DNA of 64,000 bases from Mycobacterium sp. 3519A. GTDB lineage: Bacteria > Actinomycetota > Actinomycetes > Mycobacteriales > Mycobacteriaceae. Shown piece after piece: positions 7,632 to 15,093 of the stretch. The notes below the pieces were generated by a model. That model was not told where the DNA came from, ran no database searches, and saw nothing but the letters and a program-made list of their open reading frames with translations. Positions within the stretch are counted from its first letter, which is position 1. The number at the start of each line of letters is the position of its first letter. The translations under genes were made by a program, and so were the position numbers. The stretch lies in assembly GCF_900240945.1 (NCBI RefSeq), contig NZ_OESG01000011.1, positions 34,778 through 98,777 on the forward strand. The letters run 5' to 3'.

Positions 7632-9113
7632 GTGTCTGAGGACTTCTTAGACCGCGTTCGACTGCATGAAGTGGCGCACCGCGAGGCGAGCGGTCTGTCG
7701 CAACGACTGCTGGCATCGTGGCAGCGCAGCGAGGATTACGGCGTACCGCTCGAAGAGATCGAACCCGTCTTCACCGGCACGGAGAACCTCGGTTCACTGT
7801 TCTTCCAGTGCGGCAACGAGGTGCTGGCCGACCTGCACAGCACGCTCGCCAATGAACCGGTCAGCATGATGCTGACCGACAGCGACGGGGTGGTGTTGTC
7901 GCGACTGTCCGGTGATCACAGCTTGCTCAAGGCGCTCGACGACGTTCACCTGGCGCCGGGGTTCGGCTACGCCGAACGCGACGTCGGCACCAACGGCCTC
8001 GGCTTGGCGCTTGCCGACCGCGTGCCCACCCTCGTGCGCGCCGACCAGCACTATGCGTTGAGCCTGTGCACGTTCACGTGCGCCGCGGTTCCGGTGTTCG
8101 ACCCCACGTCGGGTCGGCTCGAAGGCAGCGTCAACCTCACGACGTGGTCGCAGTCGTCCAACGACCTGTTGCTCGCGCTGGCCCGCTCCGCGGCCAGCAA
8201 CACCACCGCGCTGATGCTCGCCCGAGGCGTGGGGCGGCACGCGCGACGGACCCCCCGCGGGCAGGTCTTCCGCGTCGAGGTGCCCCGGCCAGTACCGGGA
8301 TCCGGTAGCTTGCAACCACTTTCGGACGCCTGGAACAGCGCTGTGGCCCGAGCCGAAGAGGCGATGCTCGCCGGCTCGATTGTGGCCGCGGTCGGTGAGC
8401 CCGGCTCGGGGCGGGCGACGCTGCTTGCGCAGGCGGCCCGGCACACCTATCCGCGTGACCGCATCCTGTCCGCGAGCGCGCCCGGCCCGTCGGATATCCA
8501 GACCTGGCTGGGGTTGTGGGCACCGGAACTCGGCAAGGCCCACACCGCGGTGATCGTCCGCGACGTCGACATGCTGCCGACCTGGGTCGCCGAGCGCCTG
8601 CGCAGTCTGGTGCTGCGAGCCCACGGGTCGACATCGGTTCCGTTCGCCCTCACGGCGGAGAGATTCGAGGACATCCCTGCGGCATTGGCCGGCCTGGTGG
8701 ACAGGGTGGCCCCGGTGCCCCCGCTGCGCGACCGGCCTGATGACGTGGTGCCGTTGGCGCGGCACATCGCCATGCGTGTTCGGGGTCGCGAGATCGACAT
8801 CAGCGCGACGGCGGCGCGGGCGCTGACGAATTACGACTGGCCCGGGAACGCCGACGAGCTGACGCGCGTGGTCTCACACGTGGCGGCCCACGCCGACGTG
8901 ATCGACGTCAAACACCTGCCGCCGCAGATCTTGGCGGGTAGGACACGCCACCTGTCACGTATCGAGGCGTTCGAGCGAGGCGAGATCATCCGTGTGCTCA
9001 ACGACGACAAGCTGACGATGGCTGAGGCGGCCGCCGAACTCGGCATGAGCCGGGCGACGCTGTACCGCAAGATCGCGGGGTACGACATCCACGTGCCGCG
9101 CGAGTCCCACTGA
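7632..9113 (+). CDS. AcoR/MimR-like transcriptional activator (GAF, AAA-like, Fis-type HTH)
   Basis: This 493-residue protein starts at a GTG preceded by GAGGTAGGTAG. Domains in order: an N-terminal GAF-type sensor (about 60-200), an AAA-like module (about 230-430) and a C-terminal Fis-type HTH (LTMAEAAAELGMSRATLYRKI, about 458-480). The nucleotide loop at residues 255-264 reads GEPGSGRATL, so the usual P-loop lysine is arginine, and the GAFTGA loop of sigma-54 activators is absent. This is typical of actinobacterial members, which work without sigma-54. It diverges from the amidohydrolase operon and probably activates it through the palindromes between them, in response to an alcohol, ketone or phenolic ligand. 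Confidence 0.85.
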   Translation: MSEDFLDRVRLHEVAHREASGLSQRLLASWQRSEDYGVPLEEIEPVFTGTENLGSLFFQCGNEVLADLHSTLANEPVSMMLTDSDGVVLSRLSGDHSLLKALDDVHLAPGFGYAERDVGTNGLGLALADRVPTLVRADQHYALSLCTFTCAAVPVFDPTSGRLEGSVNLTTWSQSSNDLLLALARSAASNTTALMLARGVGRHARRTPRGQVFRVEVPRPVPGSGSLQPLSDAWNSAVARAEEAMLAGSIVAAVGEPGSGRATLLAQAARHTYPRDRILSASAPGPSDIQTWLGLWAPELGKAHTAVIVRDVDMLPTWVAERLRSLVLRAHGSTSVPFALTAERFEDIPAALAGLVDRVAPVPPLRDRPDDVVPLARHIAMRVRGREIDISATAARALTNYDWPGNADELTRVVSHVAAHADVIDVKHLPPQILAGRTRHLSRIEAFERGEIIRVLNDDKLTMAEAAAELGMSRATLYRKIAGYDIHVPRESH

Positions 9114-9332
9114 TCAGCCGACGGCGACTTCCTGCTGTTCCCCGTCGTCGGCCTGGGCGCGGAAGCACGCGATGCTCGCGGCGAAACTGATCAGCGCGAC
9201 GGCACCCGACAACGCGGTCAGCGCACCGTGTCCGGCCCAGCTGGCCAGGCACACCGCGACGGCGATCACCGCGATGAAGTTCAAGAACAGTCCCGTGGTC
9301 GCGATCGCTTCGCCCATTCCGTCGTCGCTCAT
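9114..9332 (-). CDS. Small two-helix membrane protein
   Basis: This 72-residue protein has two hydrophobic stretches (about 12-32 and 36-57) and an acidic tail (DDGEQQEVAVG). I recognise no family. Its ATG overlaps the stop codon of the AraC-type gene (ATGA at 9329-9332), which supports it as a translated, coupled gene. Its stop abuts the convergent activator gene with no gap. Confidence 0.6.
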   Translation of the reverse strand: MSDDGMGEAIATTGLFLNFIAVIAVAVCLASWAGHGALTALSGAVALISFAASIACFRAQADDGEQQEVAVG

Positions 9333-10183
9333 GGCGAAGAGATTGCCCCCGACGACCTCTGTTGAAACCCGAGCCTCTTCCGGTATGTGCTCGGCGTCTC
9401 CCCGCAGAACTGGTTGAACGCCCGGGTGAAGGAACTCAGACTGTCAAAGCCCACCGCCGACGACGTCTCCTGAACTGATTGCCCCCGCCCCGCCAGCAAG
9501 GCCATGGCGCGCAGCATCCGGGCATGCAAAAGGTATGTCCGCCAAGGTAATCCGAGCGTGTCCTGGAACAGCCGTCGCAATGTGCGCTCCGACACCGACA
9601 CCGCGCGGCCCACCTCGACGGCCGTCACCGACGCCAGGTGTTCCTTCGTGTACGCCATCGCCGCGGCCACGATCGGGTTGTCCGACGTCGGCAGGCTGAG
9701 CGGCGCTTCATGATCCAGCGCCTCGGTGACCAGATTGGCCAGGGTGCGGAAGAACGCGTCGGAGATCGCGTCACCCTCGGGCCGGTCGATCGGCCAGCGC
9801 AGCGCGTAGATCATCATTTCGCGGATCAACGGCGACACCGCAAGGATGCGGGCGCGATCGCCGCCGTCGGTGACGAGCTCGCGGTCGAACATCACCGCCA
9901 CGGTTCTGACGTCGGGATTCATCGTGGCCTGGTGCTCTAGGCCGGCGGGAATCCACGCCGCCTGTTGCGGCGGCAGCAGGTAGTGCGCCGACGCCGTCTC
10001 GACCTCAACCACTCCGCCGATCGCGTACTCGATCTGGTGGACCTCGTGGCTATGCCACCCGGTGATCAGCGCGTCGCCCTCGTAGAGGTAGCTGCCGCCC
10101 AGCGCGCGCCCCCCTCGCCGCAGCTCGATCACGCGCTTGGCCGATTGAGATAAAACTCTGTCCGAAAGCGCAGAGACGGTCAC
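9329..10183 (-). CDS. AraC family transcriptional regulator
   Basis: This 284-residue regulator has an N-terminal cupin-like sensor domain (HSHEVHQIEYAIGG, metal- or ligand-binding type) and a C-terminal double HTH. Landmarks are VGRAVSVSERTLRRLFQDTLGLPWRTYLLHARM and the AraC signature VGFDSLSSFTRAFNQFCGETPSTYRKR. I placed the start at the GTG at 10183; the same frame runs open much further, but that extension is antisense to the amidohydrolase gene and is not protein-like. It diverges from that gene with only 24 bp between starts, so it probably regulates it. Confidence 0.87.
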   Translation of the reverse strand: MTVSALSDRVLSQSAKRVIELRRGGRALGGSYLYEGDALITGWHSHEVHQIEYAIGGVVEVETASAHYLLPPQQAAWIPAGLEHQATMNPDVRTVAVMFDRELVTDGGDRARILAVSPLIREMMIYALRWPIDRPEGDAISDAFFRTLANLVTEALDHEAPLSLPTSDNPIVAAAMAYTKEHLASVTAVEVGRAVSVSERTLRRLFQDTLGLPWRTYLLHARMLRAMALLAGRGQSVQETSSAVGFDSLSSFTRAFNQFCGETPSTYRKRLGFQQRSSGAISSP

Positions 10184-10207
10184 ACCGCTAGACGGTACTA
10201 GTTGGGT

Positions 10208-11470
10208 ATGGATACCTCCGAGCTGATCCTCGTCAGCATCGACGACCACGTGGTCGAGCCGCCCGACATGTTCCTGCGCCATGTGCCTGCCAAGTACAAG
10301 GACGAGGCGCCGATCGTCGTCACTGATGACAAGGGCGTCGACCAATGGATGTATCAGGGCCGACCGCAGGGTGTCAGCGGCCTCAACGCGGTGGTGTCCT
10401 GGCCTGCCGAGGAGTGGGGCCGCGACCCCGCAGGCTTCGCCGAGATGCGCCCCGGCGTGTACGACGTCCACGAACGCGTCCGCGATATGAACCGCAACGG
10501 CATCCTCGCCTCGATGTGCTTCCCGACCTTCACCGGGTTCTCCGCGCGGCATCTCAACATGCACCGCGAACAGGTCACGTTGGTGATGGTGTCGGCCTAC
10601 AACGACTGGCACATCGACGAATGGGCGGGCAGCTATCCCGACCGCTTCATCCCGATCGCGGTGCTGCCGACGTGGAACCCCGAGGCGATGGTCGCCGAAA
10701 TCCGTCGCGTCGCGGCCAAGGGCTGCCGCGCCGTCACGATGCCGGAACTGCCTCATCTGGAAGGCCTTCCGAGTTATCACGACGACGAGTACTGGGGTCC
10801 GGTGTTCCGGGCGCTTTCGGAAGAGAACGTGGTGATGTGCCTGCACATCGGCACTGGCTTCGGGGCGATCAGCATGGCGCCCAACGCGCCGATCGACAAC
10901 ATGATCATCCTGGCGACCCAGGTGTCGGCGATGTGTGCCCAAGATCTGCTGTGGGGCCCGGCAATGCGCAGCTATCCCGATCTGAAGTTCGCGTTCTCCG
11001 AGGGCGGCATCGGCTGGATTCCGTTCTATCTGGACCGCAGCGACAGGCACTACACCAACCAGAAGTGGCTGCGCCGCGACTTCGGCGACAAACTGCCCAG
11101 CGACGTGTTCCGCGAGCACTCGCTGGCCTGCTACGTCACTGACAAGACCTCGCTGCGACTGCGCCACGAAATCGGCATCGACAACATCGCGTGGGAGTGC
11201 GACTACCCGCACTCCGACTGCTTCTGGCCCGACGCCCCCGAGCAGGTGCTGGCCGAGCTGAACGCCGCAGGCGCCGACGATTCCGATATCGACAAGATCA
11301 CCTGGCAGAACGCGTGCCGGTTCTTCAGCTGGGATCCGTTCGCCCGCACATCGCGGGAGCAGGCGACCGTGGGAGCGCTGCGCGCCAAGGGAGCCGACGT
11401 CGACGTGTCGATCAGGCCCCGCAGGGAGTGGGCACGGCTATACGCCGAAAAGCGGCTCGCCGAGGCCTGA
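10208..11470 (+). CDS. Amidohydrolase 2 family protein
   Basis: The product is 420 residues. ISIDDHVVEPPDMF-type residues at the N-terminus (DDH metal site), LHIGTGFGA, SEGGIGWIPFYLDR and CDYPHSDCFW near the C-terminus are typical of the large mycobacterial amidohydrolase-related (PF04909) subgroup. Relatives hydrolyse or decarboxylate carboxylic acids; the substrate here is unknown. The ATG at 10208 follows a TTG two codons upstream, and I prefer the ATG. A similar but clearly distinct protein is encoded at 51890. The divergent AraC regulator probably controls it. Confidence 0.85.
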   Translation: MDTSELILVSIDDHVVEPPDMFLRHVPAKYKDEAPIVVTDDKGVDQWMYQGRPQGVSGLNAVVSWPAEEWGRDPAGFAEMRPGVYDVHERVRDMNRNGILASMCFPTFTGFSARHLNMHREQVTLVMVSAYNDWHIDEWAGSYPDRFIPIAVLPTWNPEAMVAEIRRVAAKGCRAVTMPELPHLEGLPSYHDDEYWGPVFRALSEENVVMCLHIGTGFGAISMAPNAPIDNMIILATQVSAMCAQDLLWGPAMRSYPDLKFAFSEGGIGWIPFYLDRSDRHYTNQKWLRRDFGDKLPSDVFREHSLACYVTDKTSLRLRHEIGIDNIAWECDYPHSDCFWPDAPEQVLAELNAAGADDSDIDKITWQNACRFFSWDPFARTSREQATVGALRAKGADVDVSIRPRREWARLYAEKRLAEA

Positions 11471-11474
11471 GAAT

Positions 11475-11524
11475 CCGCATCTGCGGATTGATCCACGCAG
11501 AAAAACCGCATTTGCGGATAAGAT
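11475..11524 (+). promoter_or_regulatory. Tandem palindromic operators and -10 box of the molybdate-type regulator
   Basis: CCGCATCTGCGG (11475-11486) and CCGCATTTGCGG (11506-11517) are near-identical palindromes 31 bp apart, close to three helical turns. Directly after the second comes TAAGAT (11519-11524), a good -10 hexamer. Its position predicts transcription starting at or next to the GTG at 11531, so the mRNA would be leaderless. The downstream protein has its own HTH, so autoregulation through these sites is likely. Confidence 0.7.
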
Positions 11525-11530
11525 GCCGCG

Positions 11531-11938
11531 GTGGCATCGATTCGAGTCCGTGAGGCTGCCGAACTGCTCGGCGTCAGCGACGACACCGTCCGGCGTTGGA
11601 TCGACGACGGCAGCCTGCCCGCAGGCCAGGACGACGCGGGCCGCAAGGTCATCGCGGGCGAGGTGCTGGCCGCTTTCGCCAGCGCGAACGCCGCTGCGGC
11701 GCCGAAGGATCCGCTGAGCATCGCGAGCTCGGCGCGTAACCGGTTCGCCGGGCTGGTGACCAAGGTGGTGACCGACAAGGTGATGGCGCAGGTCGAAATG
11801 CAGTGTGGGCCTTTCACCGTCGTCTCCTTGATGAGCGCGGATGCGGTACGTGACCTCGGGCTGGAGCCCGGCAGTGTCGCCGTCGCCGTTGTGAAGGCCA
11901 CCACCGTGATCGTCGAAACTCCTGGCGGACAGTCGTGA
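11531..11938 (+). CDS. HTH plus TOBE-domain molybdate-responsive regulator
   Basis: The product is 135 residues. Residues 1-50 are an excisionase/MerR-like HTH (RVREAAELLGVSDDTVRRWIDDGSLPAG). Residues about 65-130 are a TOBE/Mop domain (NRFAGLVTKVVTDKVMAQVEMQCGPF... VVKATTVIVE), which binds oxyanions such as molybdate. Similar small regulators precede mod genes in actinobacteria. The GTG start has no Shine-Dalgarno sequence, consistent with leaderless translation. Its TGA overlaps the GTG start of modA (GTGA), so the two are coupled. Confidence 0.85.
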   Translation: MASIRVREAAELLGVSDDTVRRWIDDGSLPAGQDDAGRKVIAGEVLAAFASANAAAAPKDPLSIASSARNRFAGLVTKVVTDKVMAQVEMQCGPFTVVSLMSADAVRDLGLEPGSVAVAVVKATTVIVETPGGQS

Positions 11939-12684
11939 GACGGCTCGTGGCCGCCGCGCTGGCGCTGGTGCTGCTCAGCGGATGCGGCTCCAAGGAAGAG
12001 TCGGCCGCCAACACGAAGATCATCGTCTTCGCCGCCGCGTCGCTGAAGCAGACGTTCACCGACATCGGCAACCAGTTCAACACCGAAAACCCTGGCGTCT
12101 CAGTGGAATTCTCCTTCGCCGGCTCCTCGGACCTGGTGACCCAGTTGACCCAGGGCGCGCAGGCCGACGTATTCGCGTCGGCCGACACCAAGAACATGGA
12201 CAAGGCGGCGCAAGCCGGCCTGCTGGCGGGTGACCCGGTCAACTTCGCGTCCAATACGCTCACCATCGCCGTCGCACCCGGCAACCCGAAGAAGATCGCA
12301 TCGTTCAAAGACCTGACGCGGCAAGGGCTCAACGTGGTCACCTGCGCCCCGCAGGTGCCGTGCGGATCGGCCACCCAGAAGGTCGAGCAGGCAACCGGCG
12401 TGAAACTCAACCCCGTCAGCGAGGAATCCGCCGTCACCGATGTGCTCAACAAGGTGGAGACCGGCCAGGCCGACGCGGGACTGGTCTACGTCACCGACGC
12501 GATCGGTGCGGGCAACAAGGTGAACTCCGTGCCGTTCCCCGAATCGGCAAGCGCAGTCAACACCTACCCGATCGCGGTGCTCAAGGAGTCCAAGAACCAG
12601 GAGTTGGCCCGCAAGTTCGTCGACCTCGTGAAAGGCGAGTCGGGCCAAAAGGTGCTCAACGCAGCGGGATTCGCGAAGCCCTAG
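11935..12684 (+). CDS. modA: Molybdate ABC transporter substrate-binding lipoprotein
   Basis: This 249-residue protein has a short lipoprotein signal with the lipobox LLSGC (Cys17), then the ModA fold: VFAAASLKQTFTDIG, FAGSSDLVTQL, GAQADVFASAD and GLVYVTDAIGAG. These residues bind molybdate or tungstate outside the membrane and hand it to the ModBC permease. Unlike in M. tuberculosis, where modB and modC follow, the next gene is convergent and unrelated. modA therefore stands without its transporter here. Its stop shares the CTAG at 12681-12684 with the convergent membrane protein gene. Confidence 0.92.
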   Translation: MRRLVAAALALVLLSGCGSKEESAANTKIIVFAAASLKQTFTDIGNQFNTENPGVSVEFSFAGSSDLVTQLTQGAQADVFASADTKNMDKAAQAGLLAGDPVNFASNTLTIAVAPGNPKKIASFKDLTRQGLNVVTCAPQVPCGSATQKVEQATGVKLNPVSEESAVTDVLNKVETGQADAGLVYVTDAIGAGNKVNSVPFPESASAVNTYPIAVLKESKNQELARKFVDLVKGESGQKVLNAAGFAKP

Positions 12685-15056
12685 ATCATGTCCTGCTCGG
12701 TGAGCCAGCGCATGATCGGCCATCCGACGAACACCGGTAGCCAGCACGTCAGCACCCGGTAGAGCAGCACCGACGGCACCGCGATTGCGGTCGGTACACC
12801 GAACGCGGCGAGCCCACCGATCAACGCCGCCTCCACCGCGCCGACGCCGCCAGGCGTCGGGGCCGCCGACGCCAAGGTTCCGCCGACCATCGTCACGACC
12901 GTCACCGTGACGAACGACGTGTCGCCGCCGAACGCCTCGATACTTGCCCACAGCGCCAAGGCCATACCGAGAGTCGTTGCCGCACAACCAAGAACGATGA
13001 TCGCCAGACGCTTGGGTTCGCGGGCCAACTCGGCGAGGTCGCCCAGCACTTCCTTCAGGCGCGGACGAACCGCCGTCGCAAGCCACCGGCGAAGGATCGG
13101 GACGAACAGGAACGCGCCGACCAGTCCGAGCAGTACCCCGCCGATCAGGTACAGCAGCGTGGCGGACGGGACGAAGTGCGTCAGGTCCGCGGACGCTCCC
13201 GCGGCGGCGCTGAAGAAGATCAGCAACGCCACATGCGTGATGACCTGCACGGTTTGTTGCAGCGCGACGGCCGCCGTCGCGCGCAGTGCACCGAGGCCGC
13301 CCTTCTGCAGGAAACGCGTCGACAGTGCCAGGCCGCCGACACCGGCGGGCGTGGTCGTCGCCGCAAACGTGTTGGCCACCTGCATGATCGTCAGATTCTT
13401 GAAGCTGACCAGTCCGTCCGCGCAGGCCCACAACGCCGCTGCCGCACCGATATACGTCAGCGCCGACACCGCGAGCCCCATCAGCGCCCACCACCAGTTC
13501 GCTGTCCGCAGCTCTGAAAAGAATGCCGGCACAGTGCTGATGAACGGGTAGGCGACGTAGACCAGCGCGACGAGCAGCACCAGTTGGACCACCTGCTTGC
13601 GGGTGAACCGCGTGATCGTCTCGGTCTTGATCTGATCGGCGCCGGTGCGCCGCTTCACTTCATCGCGCGCTGAGGACATCACCGCGCCGACGTCGGCCAC
13701 CGACTTGCGGATCCGTGACGGCATGGCGGACTTGGTCAGTCGCCGTGATGCCTTCAGCACCACATCCTTACCGAGGACATCGACGGCTGCGCCGACCGCC
13801 GCCTCGGCGCCGTACAGGTGCGTCGTCGTCACCAACAGTTGGGCGATGTCGGCCTGCAGTTGCTCGTCGGTGGCGCCGTATTCGGCGCTGCCGAAACCGC
13901 CCAAACGCGCAGTGCCGTCGACGATCGTGATCTCCCCGGCGCGCAGATCGCCGTGCGAGATATGGCAGTCATGCAGCACGCCCAGCGCCTCCCACACCCG
14001 GTCGACACAGCCCTCTTCGGTGCAGTCCGTGATCGGCGTGCCTGCCGGCGGCGTATGCGCATAAAGGGTCCACCCGCGGTCGAGCGGGGTCATCGCCATG
14101 GTGGAGGAGTTGGCGACTCCCAGATCGCCGATCGCGATCGCCATCAACGCTCGATGCTCGACGGCGCGCTGCATGGACGCCTGCAGCGGTGACGTCTCAC
14201 TATTGCGTAGCCGCAGCCAGCGCCAGAATTGGCGCATGAAGCCGCCGCTGCGCTGATTCGGGCCGTACATCTCGACAACCGCGACTGTCTCGGGTTCGGT
14301 GGATCTGGCCGACAGCACCAACGGCCCCGTCCCCGCCGGCCGCACCACCGTCAATGTCGAGGTGAGAAAGCCACGTCGGGCAAGGGCGCGCACGGCACCG
14401 TCGAGCGGGACCTCGAGGGCGGGCGTGCCGACCGCCAGCACCACCAGTGCGCCGACGAACCAGCCGACGGCCAGCCCGAGCAGTGACCGCGCGGGCACCA
14501 CCGCGCTGACGACGAGATGGATCGGAACGAAGGCCAGCAGCAGCGCCCACCACCACCGCCGCCACCGAGCGGGCAGCCACGGACCCGAGACGGTCAGCAC
14601 CGCGGCCAGCATGGCGATCCAGCGTGGATCGTCGAGGAACTGCGAGAGCAGCGTGTCCAGCCGGTCGGACAGGTCGAAATGCCATCGCGGCGCGGAGATG
14701 CCGTTGCCGGTGATCGACAGCGAGAAGAAGGCCAGGAACGCCGCGGCGGCGTATGCGCCGAGCAGTTTCCACTGCCGCGCGAGGATCAACCCGACCAGGA
14801 TCGCGAACGGCAGCGCCAGGATCGCCATCCCGTAGATCAGGTACACCAGGTTTGACTGGGTGGGTGTCAACACCCCGACGATCTCGGAGATCGACCGCTC
14901 AAGGGCGTCCCATTCGTTGCGGGTGATCAGCGAACTCGTGATCACCGCGGCCAGGAATGCGCCCGCGAGGACCAGGCGCAGGATGTCGTTGGTGCGCCGG
15001 GTCAGTGGTTGCAGCAAGCTGCCGGAAACGGTGATGTCCCGCCCGTCGACTCGCAT
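12681..15056 (-). CDS. Flippase-like (LPG synthase TM / UPF0104) membrane protein with kinase-like insert
   Basis: This 791-residue protein has three parts. The N-terminal third (about 1-215) has six or more membrane helices. The middle (about 235-460) is soluble and resembles an aminoglycoside- or protein-kinase-like fold, with HGDL at residues 368-371 (HISHGDLRAGEI) in the place of the catalytic loop but LGGFGSA where DFG would be; it may be a pseudokinase. The C-terminal third (about 485-791) is the AglD/LPG synthase transmembrane domain (TIGR00374 type) with ATTTPAGVGGLALS and SAAPTPGGVGAVEAALIGG signatures. A role in moving or building envelope lipids is likely; the substrate is unknown. 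It is a single gene, convergent with modA. Confidence 0.8.
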   Translation of the reverse strand: MRVDGRDITVSGSLLQPLTRRTNDILRLVLAGAFLAAVITSSLITRNEWDALERSISEIVGVLTPTQSNLVYLIYGMAILALPFAILVGLILARQWKLLGAYAAAAFLAFFSLSITGNGISAPRWHFDLSDRLDTLLSQFLDDPRWIAMLAAVLTVSGPWLPARWRRWWWALLLAFVPIHLVVSAVVPARSLLGLAVGWFVGALVVLAVGTPALEVPLDGAVRALARRGFLTSTLTVVRPAGTGPLVLSARSTEPETVAVVEMYGPNQRSGGFMRQFWRWLRLRNSETSPLQASMQRAVEHRALMAIAIGDLGVANSSTMAMTPLDRGWTLYAHTPPAGTPITDCTEEGCVDRVWEALGVLHDCHISHGDLRAGEITIVDGTARLGGFGSAEYGATDEQLQADIAQLLVTTTHLYGAEAAVGAAVDVLGKDVVLKASRRLTKSAMPSRIRKSVADVGAVMSSARDEVKRRTGADQIKTETITRFTRKQVVQLVLLVALVYVAYPFISTVPAFFSELRTANWWWALMGLAVSALTYIGAAAALWACADGLVSFKNLTIMQVANTFAATTTPAGVGGLALSTRFLQKGGLGALRATAAVALQQTVQVITHVALLIFFSAAAGASADLTHFVPSATLLYLIGGVLLGLVGAFLFVPILRRWLATAVRPRLKEVLGDLAELAREPKRLAIIVLGCAATTLGMALALWASIEAFGGDTSFVTVTVVTMVGGTLASAAPTPGGVGAVEAALIGGLAAFGVPTAIAVPSVLLYRVLTCWLPVFVGWPIMRWLTEQDMI

Positions 15057-15093
15057 GTCGGTGAATCATCGCACGCGGGGCTGATGGCGGGCG

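Noticed and set aside
9329..11212. A 627-codon minus-strand frame through the amidohydrolase gene
   Set aside because: Only the first 855 bp from the right (to 10183) are AraC-like. The rest is antisense to the well-supported amidohydrolase and has no protein signature.
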